A stretch of 64,000 bases of DNA, taken from the NCBI GenBank assembly GCA_023512835.1, contig CM042086.1, positions 21,335,029-21,399,028 on the forward strand. Direction: 5' to 3'. Each line of letters opens with the position of its first letter. Within the stretch, counting starts at the first letter, position 1. Positions 10,979 to 23,701 of this stretch are shown in pieces. A program made the translations under genes and the position numbers. Source of the stretch: Taxillus chinensis (taxonomy: Eukaryota; Streptophyta; Magnoliopsida; Santalales; Loranthaceae). The notes beneath the pieces were generated by a model. That model saw only the letters and a program-made list of their open reading frames with translations. It searched no databases and was not told the DNA's origin.

Positions 10979-11685
10979 ACTAGACTGCCATATGTGGGAC
11001 CCACGGTGTCCCTAATGACAACCCGTCACATATGGGACCTGGGTTAACCAGCCACATAGGGGACCCGTGGCCTCTTGCCTGTCCTATATGGGACCCGCGG
11101 TTAACCAAGCCAATTTAACCACAAAATTCATAAATAATTAACAACAGTATTTCCAAGAATCAATTCAGTGCAACATACAGACATTTAGAGCACTCATCCA
11201 AAAGTAACATATTCCGAATAATAAATTGAATATATATATCCATTAAACAATTAATAATTTAGGCAACGAATTTACTACAATTATTATCCTACCTTCACAA
11301 ATTATAACCCAAACTCGAATGCTATTTAATTATCGATTTAGTTTCTTATTTATTTATTTATTTATTTATTTATTTTCTTACTTAATATTTCAGTAGCAGT
11401 TAGCACCTTTTTTTTTACTATTATTATTATTATTATTATTATCCTAATGGGCAAGGGCCGGTCCAATCCGGCCCAAAACACACCAACCCTAACGGGTTGG
11501 TGTTGACGCGCGAGGCAGCAGGAAGCGCGGCGCCTCTCTTGCCCCTTCTTCTCACGCCGGCGCGTAGGCACACGGCGGCCCTGGGACGGCAGACATCATC
11601 GCCCTCTCTCTTTCTCTCTCTCTCTCCTGCATGCAGCGCCTCGCCGTTTCTCTCTCTCTCTCTGGATAGGCCGCGACCACACCAC

Positions 11686-11748
<63 letters not shown>

Positions 11749-11936
11749 CGCACAGTAACCCCGTCACAAATCCTGTCTCCTCCCTCGCTTCCAGCGCACG
11801 CCCCATGGCGACGACCTAGATGAAGTCGCCGCTGCTCCGATCTTCCTCACGCCGGCGTGCGCGCGTGCGACGGACGTTCGATCGTCAGGGACGGCGGCGG
11901 CGCCGTCGTTACCTCCCACGCCCAAACCAAAACATT

Positions 11937-11980
<44 letters not shown>

Positions 11981-12530
11981 CATACATATATATAATTACT
12001 CCTATACGTATATACATATATAATAGGTTCAACATGAACCCAAACAAATCTGCGTTCATATAGTGATGGAATCAAAGAAATCACCTACCTGGATTCAAAC
12101 TGGAGAGATGAGGAATACAATGACTTCAAACCCAGTGCTCTCCCCTACCAAGCTGCCCACAACGGAATTAAGGTTTCACCCTACGCTTCCCCCTATTTAT
12201 ATTTTCAATACATAATAATATTGATATTAATAATAAGATATTTAGTAATAGTTATAATAATTAATAATAATAATAATTCATCATAATAAATAATAATAAC
12301 ATTATAATTAATATTTATTGTCTCACCATTAAAATATCTGTAGTAATAATCATAATCCCATACTAATAAACTCAAATAAATATTTTCAGCTCTAACACTC
12401 ATTATAATAAGAACAACTCAAAATATTAAAATAATTATAGTAATTAATAATAACGCATACTAATATATTCTAGATATTAAAATAATATTAATAATAACTC
12501 AAACGTTCGTGTTAAGGCCACAAATTCGAT
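10979..12530 (-). mobile_element. Remnant of an older antisense LTR, host site of the chromovirus
   Basis: The start (GGGACCC...CATATGGGACC blocks, GGTTAACCA) closely resembles 30220-30350 inside another antisense LTR. The end has the shared CCCCTATTTATATTTT TATA region. It contains a CT microsatellite (about 11689-11743), a TA run (about 11939-11977) and AT-rich DNA to about 12530. The chromovirus inserted into this LTR and removed its left part from the window. The right border is approximate. Confidence 0.6.
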
Positions 12531-14584
12531 TCAAAATATATTCCTTTTTTTTTTTGTTGTTTTTTTTTTTTTTTTACATATTATTGGGGTTTCTTGTATC
12601 ATGGTTTTCGTGTAGTTCATCTTCGTCACATACAGATAATGTCCATAGTATATTGTCGCATCAATCGGTTATAGCGTCCCCTATAATGAGAACCTATTGG
12701 ATGTTATGGCAATATCTTAAACTATATGTCCTATGGTCTAGAACATCTTTCCGATTGGACAAAGATGTTTCTATCGTGTTGGGGGCTCATAAGCATTGAG
12801 ACACTTTCTCATAATGTTCACCTGGTGATCTCCAAGTTTGGGGATCATGAGGCGGCCCGTTATGAGAACGGCACATCAAGAGCCATTGATCGTTCTCATC
12901 TATAGACGGGTATTGGTCCTCGACTTGAGACCATTGTTATTGTATACCACGAATCACATCTTTGATACATGATGAAAACCAGACATAGATGCTGTGGGAG
13001 GAGCTTGTGTTAAGAGTCATGACTGTATGACAATAACAGATGGGTCAAGAGAGAATTGTCCCTTCCAGTTATGGAAGAGACAGTGGCCCTTTGACTGTGG
13101 TGGTATCATAATCCATGGCCATGGTGTTCCAAAGTCCATCGTAAAGTCAAAGAAAAATATAACAAGCAATAGGAGATGGCATAGGTGCATTCGCTGTTGC
13201 GAGTCCGTGACAAAAGGATTAAAAAAAAGGGGTTTGTAGGAGGACGACTTATCGATATATCTCTCCTTTTGGTGTCGTGTCGTGCTTGACAACGTTCCTG
13301 ACTGTGGGACCATAGCCATTAAGGAAGGAACCTAGAGGGTCACACAATAGTGTATTTGGTAGGTCCGAGTTCTGGAACTACACAATGCCGGTCCGTTGTT
13401 CAAGGTTCGGAATAAAAGGGGGGGGGGGTGGTGGGTCGACTCAAAATCACTATTCGAGCGGAATAAGTGATTCGGATCATCGTTTAGGAATCGAGGGCAT
13501 ATCTGAGTTCGGAGGAGATTGCCACGGTTGAACGTGTCCGTTCGGATTTTTCGGCGCTCGGGTTCGTGGGGCCCACACGGAGTGGGGCCCACACGAGATA
13601 GACGAGGGGGACATATGTCACACCATGTGAAAACATGAGTGGCCCATGTTTTTGGTTTTTAGGGCCTATTTTCAAAGGGTACATCCTAGGTTGAAAATGG
13701 GTGGCTAATAAAACAAAAAAAAAAAATAAAAGGTTATTTTATTAATAATGGGTTTTTGCTACTTATTAAGGGGAGTGAGAGGAAAAAGTGGGAGATGATT
13801 TGGGTGCTTTGGAGAACAAAGAACTCATTCTCCCACTTCTCTCCTCTCCCCTTCTTAAGTTTCGGTATTTATAAAGCCGTCTTTGTCGGCTGGGAGGAGG
13901 GTGGGGGCAATAGGTTGATCAAACGGGGGACCGAGGGGGGTCCGGGGGGTCTCCGTCGTGCTGCACCTGAACGTGGGACGGGACGTCCGTGGACCGCCGG
14001 TGCCGTGGCTCTGAGGCCCTGGTTTGGGTTTGCTGGGGGGGCGGACGAGATACTACCGAAATTACGGGTATGTATTTTCCGTTTTGTCTTTGTTAAAATT
14101 TCAATAAACACCTCTAGATGAAGGTTCCACCTCTTAGGTGCCGGATAAAATTCATAATTTTATACGGCCGTTTTAGGACCCGAAGGGGGGGGGGGCACGG
14201 GGGTTGCATCGGGACCAACATTTACAAAGCCAATCCCACTCCCTACGGCGTCGCCATCTCAGCTTTCACACCCGGCGTCATCACCCCAGTCCCACTCCCT
14301 TGCCCCCCACCAAAAACACACCCCCCCTTTTTTGTTGTCCCCCCCCCCCCCCCCTCACCTCCACACATGCATCCTGCGTCGATCTAGGCAGCACATGCGC
14401 AGAATTATCAACTTTATTACCATGCATAGGGTAATGATTTAATACTACAAAGGATATGAATAATATTTATCCTAAAGTAATGGAAGAATATTACATTCTT
14501 TTCGTTCTGCCAAACACAAGAATAAAAATAAATTTCATTTCATTGTCTTTCCATTTTATTTCATCAACTATAATGGCATGTTTA
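12531..14584. other. Unclassified, probably TE-derived stretch without genes
   Basis: No long or conserved frame is present. Poly-T (12545-12575), poly-G/C runs (about 13418, 14186, 14341) and repeated GTGGGGCCCACACG strings (13575-13600) are seen, plus a long hairpin at 13762-13859 followed by a TATA-like string near 13863. The texture suggests an LTR or other non-coding element, but no family was recognised. Confidence 0.4.
13762..13859. repeat. Long imperfect inverted repeat (hairpin)
   Basis: The left arm 13762-13797 and right arm 13826-13859 are near-complements of about 35 bp (CTTATTAAGGGGAG at one end, CTCCCCTTCTTAAG at the other) around a loop of about 28 bp. A transcript would fold into a strong stem. 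Confidence 0.75.
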
Positions 14585-14934
14585 AAGCATCTCCAACCTA
14601 TTAACAAAAGTAAAAGCCAAATGTATATTTGACTAAAAATTCTCTCCAATGCATTAGTTAAATGCACAGCTAAAACAATAAAAAAAGTCAAATTTGACTG
14701 TTGCTTTTGTTTTAGATGAAAATATCATGTCATCAAACAATAATACTTCTCATATCTACCCCCACAATTTCCAACGCATCCTCCCCCCTCCACAGCCCAC
14801 CTCTCTCTGTCCCCCCCTCCCCATATGACGCAACGCCTTATAGCATCATTAGTTAAAGTATTACAGTAGCAAATTAAACATGACTTTAGCTAATTAATTT
14901 AGCTTATCAGGATTGAAAATACTCTTAGAGTCAT
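14585..14934. mobile_element. Tourist-like MITE (350 bp), TTA target duplication
   Basis: TTA flanks both ends (14582-14584 and 14935-14937). The terminus AAGCATCTCCAACC and the interior (AAAAGTCAAATTTGACT, pyrimidine-rich block, ACAGTAGCAAATTAAACAT) match the element at 49677-50196. The three-base TTA/TAA duplication points to PIF/Harbinger. No coding capacity. Confidence 0.7.
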
Positions 14935-15250
14935 ATATAGTGTCTTTTTTTAATATGATTTAAATTTAAGTTTCATTTAGCTATAATAAAATATTATAAT
15001 AGCTAGTATAATTAAATGAATTTATAATATAAACTATTAAAAATATATCTAATGATTCGAGGGAGAAATTGCACAGACAAACAAAACTTATTACGGTTAC
15101 ATTGGAGAGGGCACTATTTTTTTATGGGTGTTAAAATAATTTTTTTAAAAATATTATTATAATAAAAATAAAATAACGAATAGTATACGTTATAATAAAA
15201 AATGTTAATGTAATTTTATTTTGGTATAATTTTCCTTAAAATTTTTGTAA

Positions 15251-15334
15251 ATGGCATCTTCCATTGTGTCCGGCACGGAAGGCCGCTACTCCCCAGAAAT
15301 GCAGCGACCACCGATGAAGTATCGCCGGCCGTAA
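15251..15334 (+). other. Upstream ORF in the AP5B1 leader (27 codons)
   Basis: An ATG at 15251 opens a frame that stops at 15332-15334, 17 bases before the main ATG at 15352. It is out of frame with the main gene. It would act on translation only if the transcript starts upstream of 15251, which the sequence does not prove. Confidence 0.4.
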
Positions 15335-15351
15335 CCCTCCCGCTGCCATCG

Positions 15352-18300
15352 ATGGAGAAGTCACCGCCGCAGCCACCTCCGCCGTCGACGGAGACGGCGA
15401 GACCGCTGTCTCCTCCGGAGTGGGAGGCTCTCTTCGACGACTTTCAGTTCGGCGGAGGCCGCCGCGAGCGGTGGACCTCCTCCGCCCTCTACAATGGCCT
15501 CTCCCTCCTCGACCTCTCCCTATCCGCCGTCCTCCGCAGGGACTTTCCCCTCAGCGTCAAGCTTCACATCCTCGTCTTCCTCGAACAATTCTTCGAGGCT
15601 GAACCGGGGGCCGAAGAACAAACCCTAGCTCGCATCGTCGACGCCGTGCGAACCCTAATGCAAGCTACGATCGATGGCGGCTCCGTCACCTTCGTGCTCA
15701 AGGAGCAGATGTTGATATCTGCCACCTCCATCTTCATCTCCCTCGCCGTCGCCGACCACCGCGAACCGAATCAATCATCGATACAAACCGAAAACAAAAT
15801 CCGTCGCGATTGTGTGAAGCAGCTCGAGAGCTTGACAGAGGCCCTCCTGACGGTGGTGAATCGGCCGAGCCACGGTCCGGATCGGCAGCTGCGCTCGGCG
15901 GCGTGCGAGTGCCTGCGGGAGCTGGAGCGGGCGTGGCCGTGCCTGCTGGTGGAGATCGCCGGTCAGCTGTGGGGCCTGTGCCAGAGCGAGCGCACCCACG
16001 TCGCTCAGAACTACGTCCTGTTGTTGGCCACCGCCGTTTACAGCATCGCCATGTGGAAGCCACCCAACGTCTCCATCCTCAACGCCTCTCTCCCTCTCGT
16101 GCCCTTCAATGTTCCTCAGTTCCTAATCGCTGATGGCGATGATGGGCATGGGGTCGGCGGTGGCGGAGGACTCAGTAGAGAGATTTCCAGTTCTAGCCAT
16201 AAGACGCTGAGAAGGGTGATCTCGTTCTTGCTTGAGTCTCCTCAGTTCTTAAATCCGTGCGCAATGATGGAGCTAATGTCCATGATTTTGCCAGTGGCAG
16301 TGGCTTTGGACTTGCAGGCTTCGCTGCTCAAAGTTCAGTTCTCAGGCCTGCTTTACACGTTTGATCCATTGCTTTGCCACTCGTTTTTGATGATGCATAC
16401 CCATTTCGTAGACGCCTTCAATGGCCAGGAGATCCAAATTTTGCGCCGGCTAGTAGCAATCTCCAAAGAATCCCAACATTATTTGGTTTTTCGATTGCTA
16501 GCTTTGCACTGGTTGTTGGGTTTTGTCAGTTTGATGCCGGGCGGAGAGGCGGGGAAAAAGAAAGTTATTCCCTACCTGGCTTTGAACTTCTATCCAACTG
16601 TGTATGATCCCCTTGCTCTGAAGTCCCTGAAGCTTGACTTACTTGCTTATTGTTCGATTTTGCTTGATGACTCTACATCATCCACAAATGCAGAAGTTAT
16701 TATTGACGAGGCATATTTGGGGTTGTCTGCGGTGAAGCTATTTGAGGATGGTCTTGTTTCTGTATCTGCTTTCAAATGGTTACAACCATGGAGCACTGAA
16801 ACCGCAGTGGCTTTCCGAACCTTGCATAAGTTTTTGATAGGTTCATCATGTCATTCTGACGCTGATCCTTCTTCCACTAGAACTTTAATGGAGTCCACTA
16901 TTTTTCGCACGTTACAGGTACATGATTTTATTTTATTTTGTTTTTTGTTCATCTTCTTATATTTTTAAACCATTACTGTGTTAGTGGAACTGTAAAGGAT
17001 AGTCCATTAGGGATTCAGAATCAGCTGTTTTGACTAGGCACAAACATGGGTGGTAACTTAGCTTTAAAAGTTTGTATTCGCAAACTGTTGTTGTCTGATA
17101 CTTCATATTATTACGCAATCATAATATAAAACAAAAACATCTTTTGAGGGTTTGTCTGACCTTCCTGAGTTATTTCAAAAAGCATGGAGGATCTAAGGGC
17201 TTGTTTGATACATGAGAATAGAATGAAATCTAACATTCCTACATTCATTTCCATTCTCATGGGAATCACATTCCCATCAAACAACTACTTTTCATTTCAC
17301 TTAAAAACCTATCTCTGATTCATTTCCATGAAGTGGAAATGAATTTTCCAATTTATGGGTAAAAAATAGTCGTCAACAATTCAACATCAACTACCACCTG
17401 TAGAATCTTGGTCTGACCACCATCACGCCGCTGGCTGTAGATAGCCCACAGCAGTGGCTCCAATGTATTCAAAGTCCAAACTCTTTTGGCGTGGAGAAGA
17501 CAACAGTGTGGCAGTAGGGCCTTGGCAATGGCAAAGTAGCAGAAAAGATGGTTTGAAGTGGTGGATCTTGTCGACGTTGTGGAAAGGCAGTGAGGCAGTC
17601 TGGAGATGATGCGGTGGCGGTCAGCTACGCGTGATGGTGGTTAAGAGGTGACTCAAGAACAGGATGACAACAGCACCATTGCAACCCCCTCTTCCTCTGG
17701 ATGCTACTCCCAGTACATAGCCATCCACGGCTTCATCAAGTCCTACTGCTTCACTGATGTTGAAATCCTAATCGAATCCCAAAAGGATAGCCCCCAGGTT
17801 GCCCAGGAGCGCTTGCTTGCCACCTTGATCCAGTCCTACAGCATGACTAAAATATGTGATCATGCTTAGCAAATGGATATCCTAGATCTAGATCTGGGAA
17901 GAGGGGCAAATATGCGTTTTAATTTATTTTAAAATTCTTAAATCCTTGAATGATGAGGATATTTTAGTAATTGCAAAAAACATTCATTCTATTCTCTATC
18001 ATACCAAACATTAGTGTGGTAATGTTAAAAGTTCATTCCCATGACTTTCTCAAATCACATTCCCTTGATGATTGCATTCCCCCAAATTAATTCTTGCGTG
18101 CTAAACAAGCCCTAAGTGTTTTGTGTTGGCTTATGACATCTACAGTTAGAACTTGGGGCTCATAGTGTGGCTACAACTACAAATTAAAAGTGTAAATCAT
18201 TTCTCTAAAATTGCAATCTTATAATCATTTGCAAAATAAGCTTAAAAGTTGATTCTCGAGTGTTAGCACCATATTGCTACTTTCATTTGTTTTTTTTCTT

Positions 18301-21300
18301 CATTGAACAGGCTCATATGATTTAACCTAAATGCATTTAAAGATAATCCAGCCGTACAATGATATTTAAGCATAATAATATGTTGATACTAAACTGTCAT
18401 ATTTTCCTTCTACCTTCTTCGTAAGACCCTAAGTAGTGCCTGCCATGCAATTTGATGTGATCTGGAATATAGGGAATATGTGTGCCATTTGAAGCGCCAT
18501 CTTTCTTAATTTGTTGCAAAAATCAGTAAAACCTGTTACCTGGTAATGTGGTAATATTTTAAGGTACCTCAAAAATCTCATATGTGACTTCTTATGGTGC
18601 TTCTGTAAGGCATCTTATGAACAATACTGTCTAGAACTGGTTTCATAATGAACATTTGCTGGAGTATGATTACAAATGATGTTCAGGAATGCTATCCTTA
18701 TTATATTGTTTAGAGCATCCACATTAGGTTTAACATAATTAATATTTTTCTATAATTTAGGAAAAACTTTATAAATTTATAAAAAAAATTCACATTCGAT
18801 TTTTTAAAATAGGATATAAGAATAGAGAATAAATAGTTAATTCCAATATTTGGGTATTTACTATTCATCTATAATTTTTTTGTATAATTTTTTAATATAT
18901 ATATTTTTATACATGTAAATTTTTTATTGGATGGAGAAAGAAAAAAAGTAATAATTAAAGAATAAAAAAAATTATTTAAAAAAATAGAAATAAGGATAAA
19001 AAAGCAGATGTAAAAAGTTTTCAAAAGATAAGCAAATTATAAAGAATAAGCATACTATTCATTCATAAAATAAAAATAAAAAAGTCAAACATAATATAGA
19101 TGCTCTTACCGTTGCATTATTGCCTTAGCGCTGATTTCTAATTTTTATTCAATTTTATTGAGAGCTGATTTTAACCTTATCTCTGTTGAATCTTGCTCGG
19201 AACTGCCATTTCTTTTGACTCTTTGAGAAACATTTTATGTTTTTATTGGTCTTTATATTTGAGGAATGATTTCATATTGTATTGGAGGGCACCAACTGAA
19301 AATGAATGCGGCACCCCCACAAACCAAATACAAGGAACGATCAATTTTTTAGTTTGACTATAGGTCTCAGATGCTAGATAATTTGTTGTAGTGCTTGGGT
19401 GGAAAAAGGAGGCCCATCACACTTTTAACATTGTGTAAAATTTTATATAGTTTAAGAAGACTCATGTTTTTAAATCAGGAAAGTATTCTATTTATTTTAT
19501 CGTGCTTAAAATTGTATGTCAAAATGAGTCATGATCTAATGGTCACTGGTGATCAGACATTAAGAAGGCGGTAGATGTATGGTTCTATTCAATAATAAAA
19601 CATTATCATTGTGGCCTTACTTCAGATAGTGAATTCAAAGCCTCAGGCAAGACTCTTAATTCTCTTAGTCAAGGAGGAAAGGTTTTTTCTAAATAAGTAA
19701 GAAATTTTATTAAAATAGAATAACGCACACAAAATGAGCGCTAAATGAACATACAATGGGCTCAAAATGAGCACCTATGATCAACATCAGAAATGGAAGA
19801 AAAAGACAGCCCTCCCAAAGCAATGAAGGGACTGCTTCTTATCGTCAAAAACACGGGCATTCTGCTCGCGCCTAATACACCGAAGAAGACAATGAGGGAT
19901 AACCCTTCACACCACCGAACGTCGCTCACGCCCCTGAGCCAGCACTCAAACAACCTACAAAAAAACAACGACATCACCCAAAAAAGGCCAAACAAGCTCA
20001 TAATCATGTCCCAAAGCTCTCGAACGTACGAACATCGACATAGATTCCGCTGAAACCTTTCATATATGAAACAATGACTAACAAAAATGAAATCTTGGCG
20101 TCATAAATTATCAGCAGTAAAGATCATGTCAAGCACCACAACCCAAGCAAAAAAAATAACATGAGATGGAACACATGCTTTCCACACACTGCATCACGGG
20201 AACATCTTAGGCTGAGCAGGCGTCATAAGAGAGCAAAGGCTCTTAACTTGAAAATGATGCGCCCGATTGGGCAGCCAACAAAGTCTATCGGCTGCCAACC
20301 TCGCCATAAAAACCAAAGATAGTGAACGTTAGCCACAAAAGCATTAATGGAGCAAGCAATGTGATACAACTCTAGGTAATCAAGCTTGAGGGGAGATGTA
20401 ACACACCACACATCATCCCAAAAGCGAATAGAAGTACCGTCTCTCAGCTCAAACATCACAAACCGAGAGAAAGAGTTCCATTGTGCCCAAATGAATTTCT
20501 ATAAACTCATACCATGCGGCCCACGAGGAAAGTTGTCAGTCTTGGAGTTCTTATCCTTGTTTTTTTTTTTTTTTTTATTAAAAAAAAAATTAAATTTATT
20601 AAAAATCCCCAAGCAGGTGCAAGCTAAATACATAAAAACAAATGGGAGTCATCAAGTCCGCCCAAAGATGGAAAATTACAACAAATGGCTACATCTAACA
20701 GCAAGGCCCACAGGTCACTTTTTACTCTCTGAAAACTGCTTTCAATATCCTAACAAATTAGACAATTGTGAAACTTCCATGTGACCCATGAAATCACCAT
20801 TGGAATTGCAACAATGAGGTCCTTGGCATGGCCGTTCGCCTGCACCCCATAACAAACCTTTAGCTCCAGACCCATCTGTGCCTGAGGTACCCAGGCAAGG
20901 CCTAGCCAAGCTAATGCAAAACTCCAAAGGTGGCCTGTCCATTGACAATGTAGGACTAGTTCCTCTTCTTTTCTTTCATGGAATAGTGTGTTGGCTAGTT
21001 GTTTTTCCCTTTGGTGCTTTTTGTGCATTGAGTGGTGTTTATTTTTCTGAAAACTGAATGTTCACTGTCAAGATCACCATTTTCTCTTTATTAAGAAGGG
21101 ATTGCTTGGTAGATGATAATTGAATATTTTAAATTTTCTCTGCTTTATATAACTTTCGGCAAAAAATGCCTTGTTTTCCCTTTTTGGTGCTATCTTTTTG
21201 TCCCCTCCCCTGATTGCGGCATCTTAGGTTAAAAAAGAGAAAGATTTGCATACAACCTCAGCGCTGAATTTTTCCCTAATAAACTTTCACTTTTGCAGAA

Positions 21301-23701
21301 GATGCTGGTTGATCTGGCAGTGCAGTTCAAATGTTTGGTTCCAGTCATTGTTGGTCTCATCAATCGCTTATTGGCATGTAAAAAGCATCTCTGGTTGGGC
21401 GAACGTCTGCTTCAGACATTTGATGAGCATTTGCTTTTGAAAGTCACAATTGGTTATCAATTGCCATGTTACTTCCCAATATTTCATCAGATTGCAGAAA
21501 ATGATACTGTTCCTCCATGTAGATTAATAGAATGCCTCGCCAGATTCATGATTTTCCTTATCGAGAAACATGGCCCAGATACAGAACTGAAATCATGGTC
21601 ACAAGGAAGTAAAGTTCTTAATATTTGTAGAACGATGCTTACACACCACCATGGCTCTAGATTGTTCCTTGGGCTATCTCGTCTCCTTGCCTTCACCTGT
21701 ATGTATTTTCCAGATCTTGAAGTTCGTGACAATGCAAGGTATAATTTTTGTTTATTTATTGAATTATTATGGTTCATTACGAGTGTTTTTTCTTCCTCTT
21801 ATTTCATTGTGCATTATAAACGTGGTTGTGAAGCAGAATGAAAATATATTTCCACATTTTAAAGCCAAAGCTAGCGTAAACAATTAATTTGGTATTCGAC
21901 TTTTAAAATTCAAAATGGGTGTGAAAATAGGCACGGGTTGTAATATATCTCTAAGAATGAGAGAAGAGAAAATCTCATTCACTTGGTGTATATGGCCCCT
22001 TCCAAGGGCTCAGTCCACATCAACCAGCCTATTTTCTTGTTTTATCTTTGCTTCCTCTCCCACAGCAACTCTAGTTCCACATATAACCCACAAAGTAACT
22101 TCAACTTCCTGTTTGTTCAGCATTTAAATTGACTGAAAACAAATCTTCATCAAACTGATGCACGCCACTCTTGATCATTGTTATTTGTGTCATTTTCCAG
22201 AATCTATCTGCGAATGCTGATATGCGTTCCAGGTAAGAAGCTCAGGCTTGTACTGAACAGTGGGGACCAAGTTCCTGGCATTACACCATCTCCTCAATTA
22301 GGCACATACTTCACTGCTGAGTCTCCTAGGCCCGCTCGTGATCTTAAGAAATCAAGGACTATTTCTTCCTACATTCACCTTAGTCGGAAGGTACCTCTGC
22401 TTGTCAAACAGTCATGGTCCTTGTCCCTTCCAACTTTAGGTATTGGTGGCAAAAACTCTTTTCTACTGGCAATCAGGGACAGTGAACCCTCAGTCGAACA
22501 GTTAGACCAGGATCGAAACAGTATGCAAGCTCTAACAGAAGTGGAAAGAATAGATTATCCTAATGAGCCATTGCGGGTGATGGACTCAAAGATATCAAGG
22601 ATTATTGAAATTTTGAGGCGTCATTTTTCATGTATTCCTGATTTTAGACACATGCAAGGATTTAAGGTTAGAATATGCTGTAGTTTGAGATTTGAATCAG
22701 AGCCCTTCAATCGCATATGGGGAGTCAATATCCCCTCTAATGGTTTGGATCAATCAGACATGTTGCCTGCCATGTATGCAACTGTGCTGACTTTTTCTTC
22801 TTCAGCACCATATGGGTCTATTCCATCTTATCATATACCTTTTATTCTCGGCGAACCTATTAGAAAAGATGAATCTTTGAGCCAAAGGGATTCTCTAGAA
22901 ATTGTTCCCATAGGGAAAAATTGTGAAGATAACAGCTTCAAGCATACTGTGACGGTTGAGCTGGAACCACATGAACCTGTGCCTGGTCTTATCCATGTAT
23001 CTATTGAAGCAAATACAGAAAATGGCCAAATAATCCATGGGCAGCTACAGAATGTCACAGTTGGCATTGAAGACTTCTTTCTTAGGGCTACTATCCCACC
23101 CGACACATCAGAAGATCTAGTACCTGGTTACTATCTAGACCTGTTTGATGCCTTATGGGAGGCATGTGGTTCTTCTAGTAACACCGGGAGGGAGGCCTTT
23201 CTATTAAAAGGAGGCAAAGGAATAGCAGCGATTAATGGGACACAATCAGTCAAACTACTTGAAGTTCCTGCAACCTTTATGATTGAGGCTGTTGAGAGCC
23301 ATCTGTCACATTTTGTTGTTGGTGTTACTGGGGACCACCTTATAAATGTTGTGAAGAATGGAGGCATCATTAGAGATGTGATCTGGAAGGACGTAGATTC
23401 AGATTCTGCCCTCAATGATGCAGTCTGGCAAACCAATTCCAGTCGGGGACCCCTCTTTCTGAAGTCCATTGAAGATGAAGGCGATCATGAAGATAAAGAT
23501 GAAAACATCAGCAATGGTTATTCTTACATCAGCACGAAAAACATGGGTTGTTTTCTAGTATTGATATTCCTCCCACCAAGGTTCCATCTATTATTTCAAA
23601 TGGAAGTCTGTGATGTCTCAACATTAGTTCGGATCAGAACCGATCATTGGCCTTGCCTGGCCTACATTGATGACTATCTGGAAGCTTTGTTTTCTGAGTA
23701 G
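15352..23701 (+). CDS. AP5B1: AP-5 complex subunit beta-like protein, three exons
   Basis: AP-5 is a late-endosomal vesicle adaptor complex, and this is its large beta subunit as found in plants. Exons are 15352-16917, 21299-21738 and 22201-23701; joined they give about 1168 residues, close to the plant family (about 1100). The exon 1 donor (CAG|GTA) and exon 2 acceptor (TTGCAG|AAG) are phase 0. Exon 2 ends AAG|GTATAA and exon 3 starts after TTTTCCAG, joining as DNAR-IYLRML. The N-terminus is Pro-rich, followed by EWEALFDDFQFGG. The C-terminal half holds hallmark strings PDLEVRDNAR, LLVKQSWSLSLPTLGIG and GCFLVLIFLPPRFHL, ending DDYLEALF. Exon 1 is G+C-rich with many CpG, unlike the introns. 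Intron 1 is 4381 bp and full of transposons; no exon seems missing there because exon 1 and 2 join at a conserved point (FRTLQ-KMLVDL). The start was chosen as the first ATG of the long frame. Confidence 0.87.
17197..18112. mobile_element. PIF/Harbinger-type non-autonomous element in intron 1 (916 bp)
   Basis: The ends are GGGCTTGTTT and AAACAAGCCC, perfect 10-bp inverted repeats. TAA flanks both sides (17194-17196, 18113-18115), the usual PIF/Harbinger duplication. Subterminal parts carry ATTCC-rich inverted strings. The interior (17400-17870) is less AT-rich and holds a 73-codon open frame at 17648-17869 that does not look like a transposase; its origin was not recognised. Confidence 0.78.
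18713..19105. mobile_element. MITE in intron 1 (393 bp), TTA target duplication
   Basis: The ends GAGCATCCACATTAG and ATATAGATGCTC are inverted repeats (GAGCATC). TTA flanks both (18710-18712, 19106-19108). The interior is almost pure A+T. A start of the same kind (GAGCATTCACATC) is at 28377 but no matching end was found there. Confidence 0.7.
19690..20555 (-). mobile_element. LINE 3' fragment in intron 1
   Basis: Minus-strand frames at 20459-20223 (ELRDGTSIRFWDDVWC, then SPLKL) and 20007-19762 match the C-terminal part of plant L1-type LINE proteins after the reverse transcriptase. The low end (about 19690) has the same 3' tail text as the LINE at 34087, including an AATTTTATTAA-type string. 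It is strongly 5' truncated. Confidence 0.65.
20556..21030 (-). mobile_element. Second LINE-like fragment in intron 1
   Basis: A T/A homopolymer tract (20559-20590) and AAATTTATTAAAAATCCCC resemble a minus-strand LINE 3' end. The minus frame 21028-20750 contains HCQWTGHLWSFALAWLG, like the zinc-binding C-terminus of plant LINE polymerases. The right border is a guess. Confidence 0.45.

Noticed and set aside
11497..11748. Ser/Leu-rich frames over the CT repeat
   Set aside because: They arise from the CT microsatellite in an LTR remnant.
15734..16063. Minus-strand Arg/Pro/Thr-rich open frame over AP5B1 exon 1
   Set aside because: It is a shadow of the GC-rich AP5B1 coding frame and has no family resemblance.
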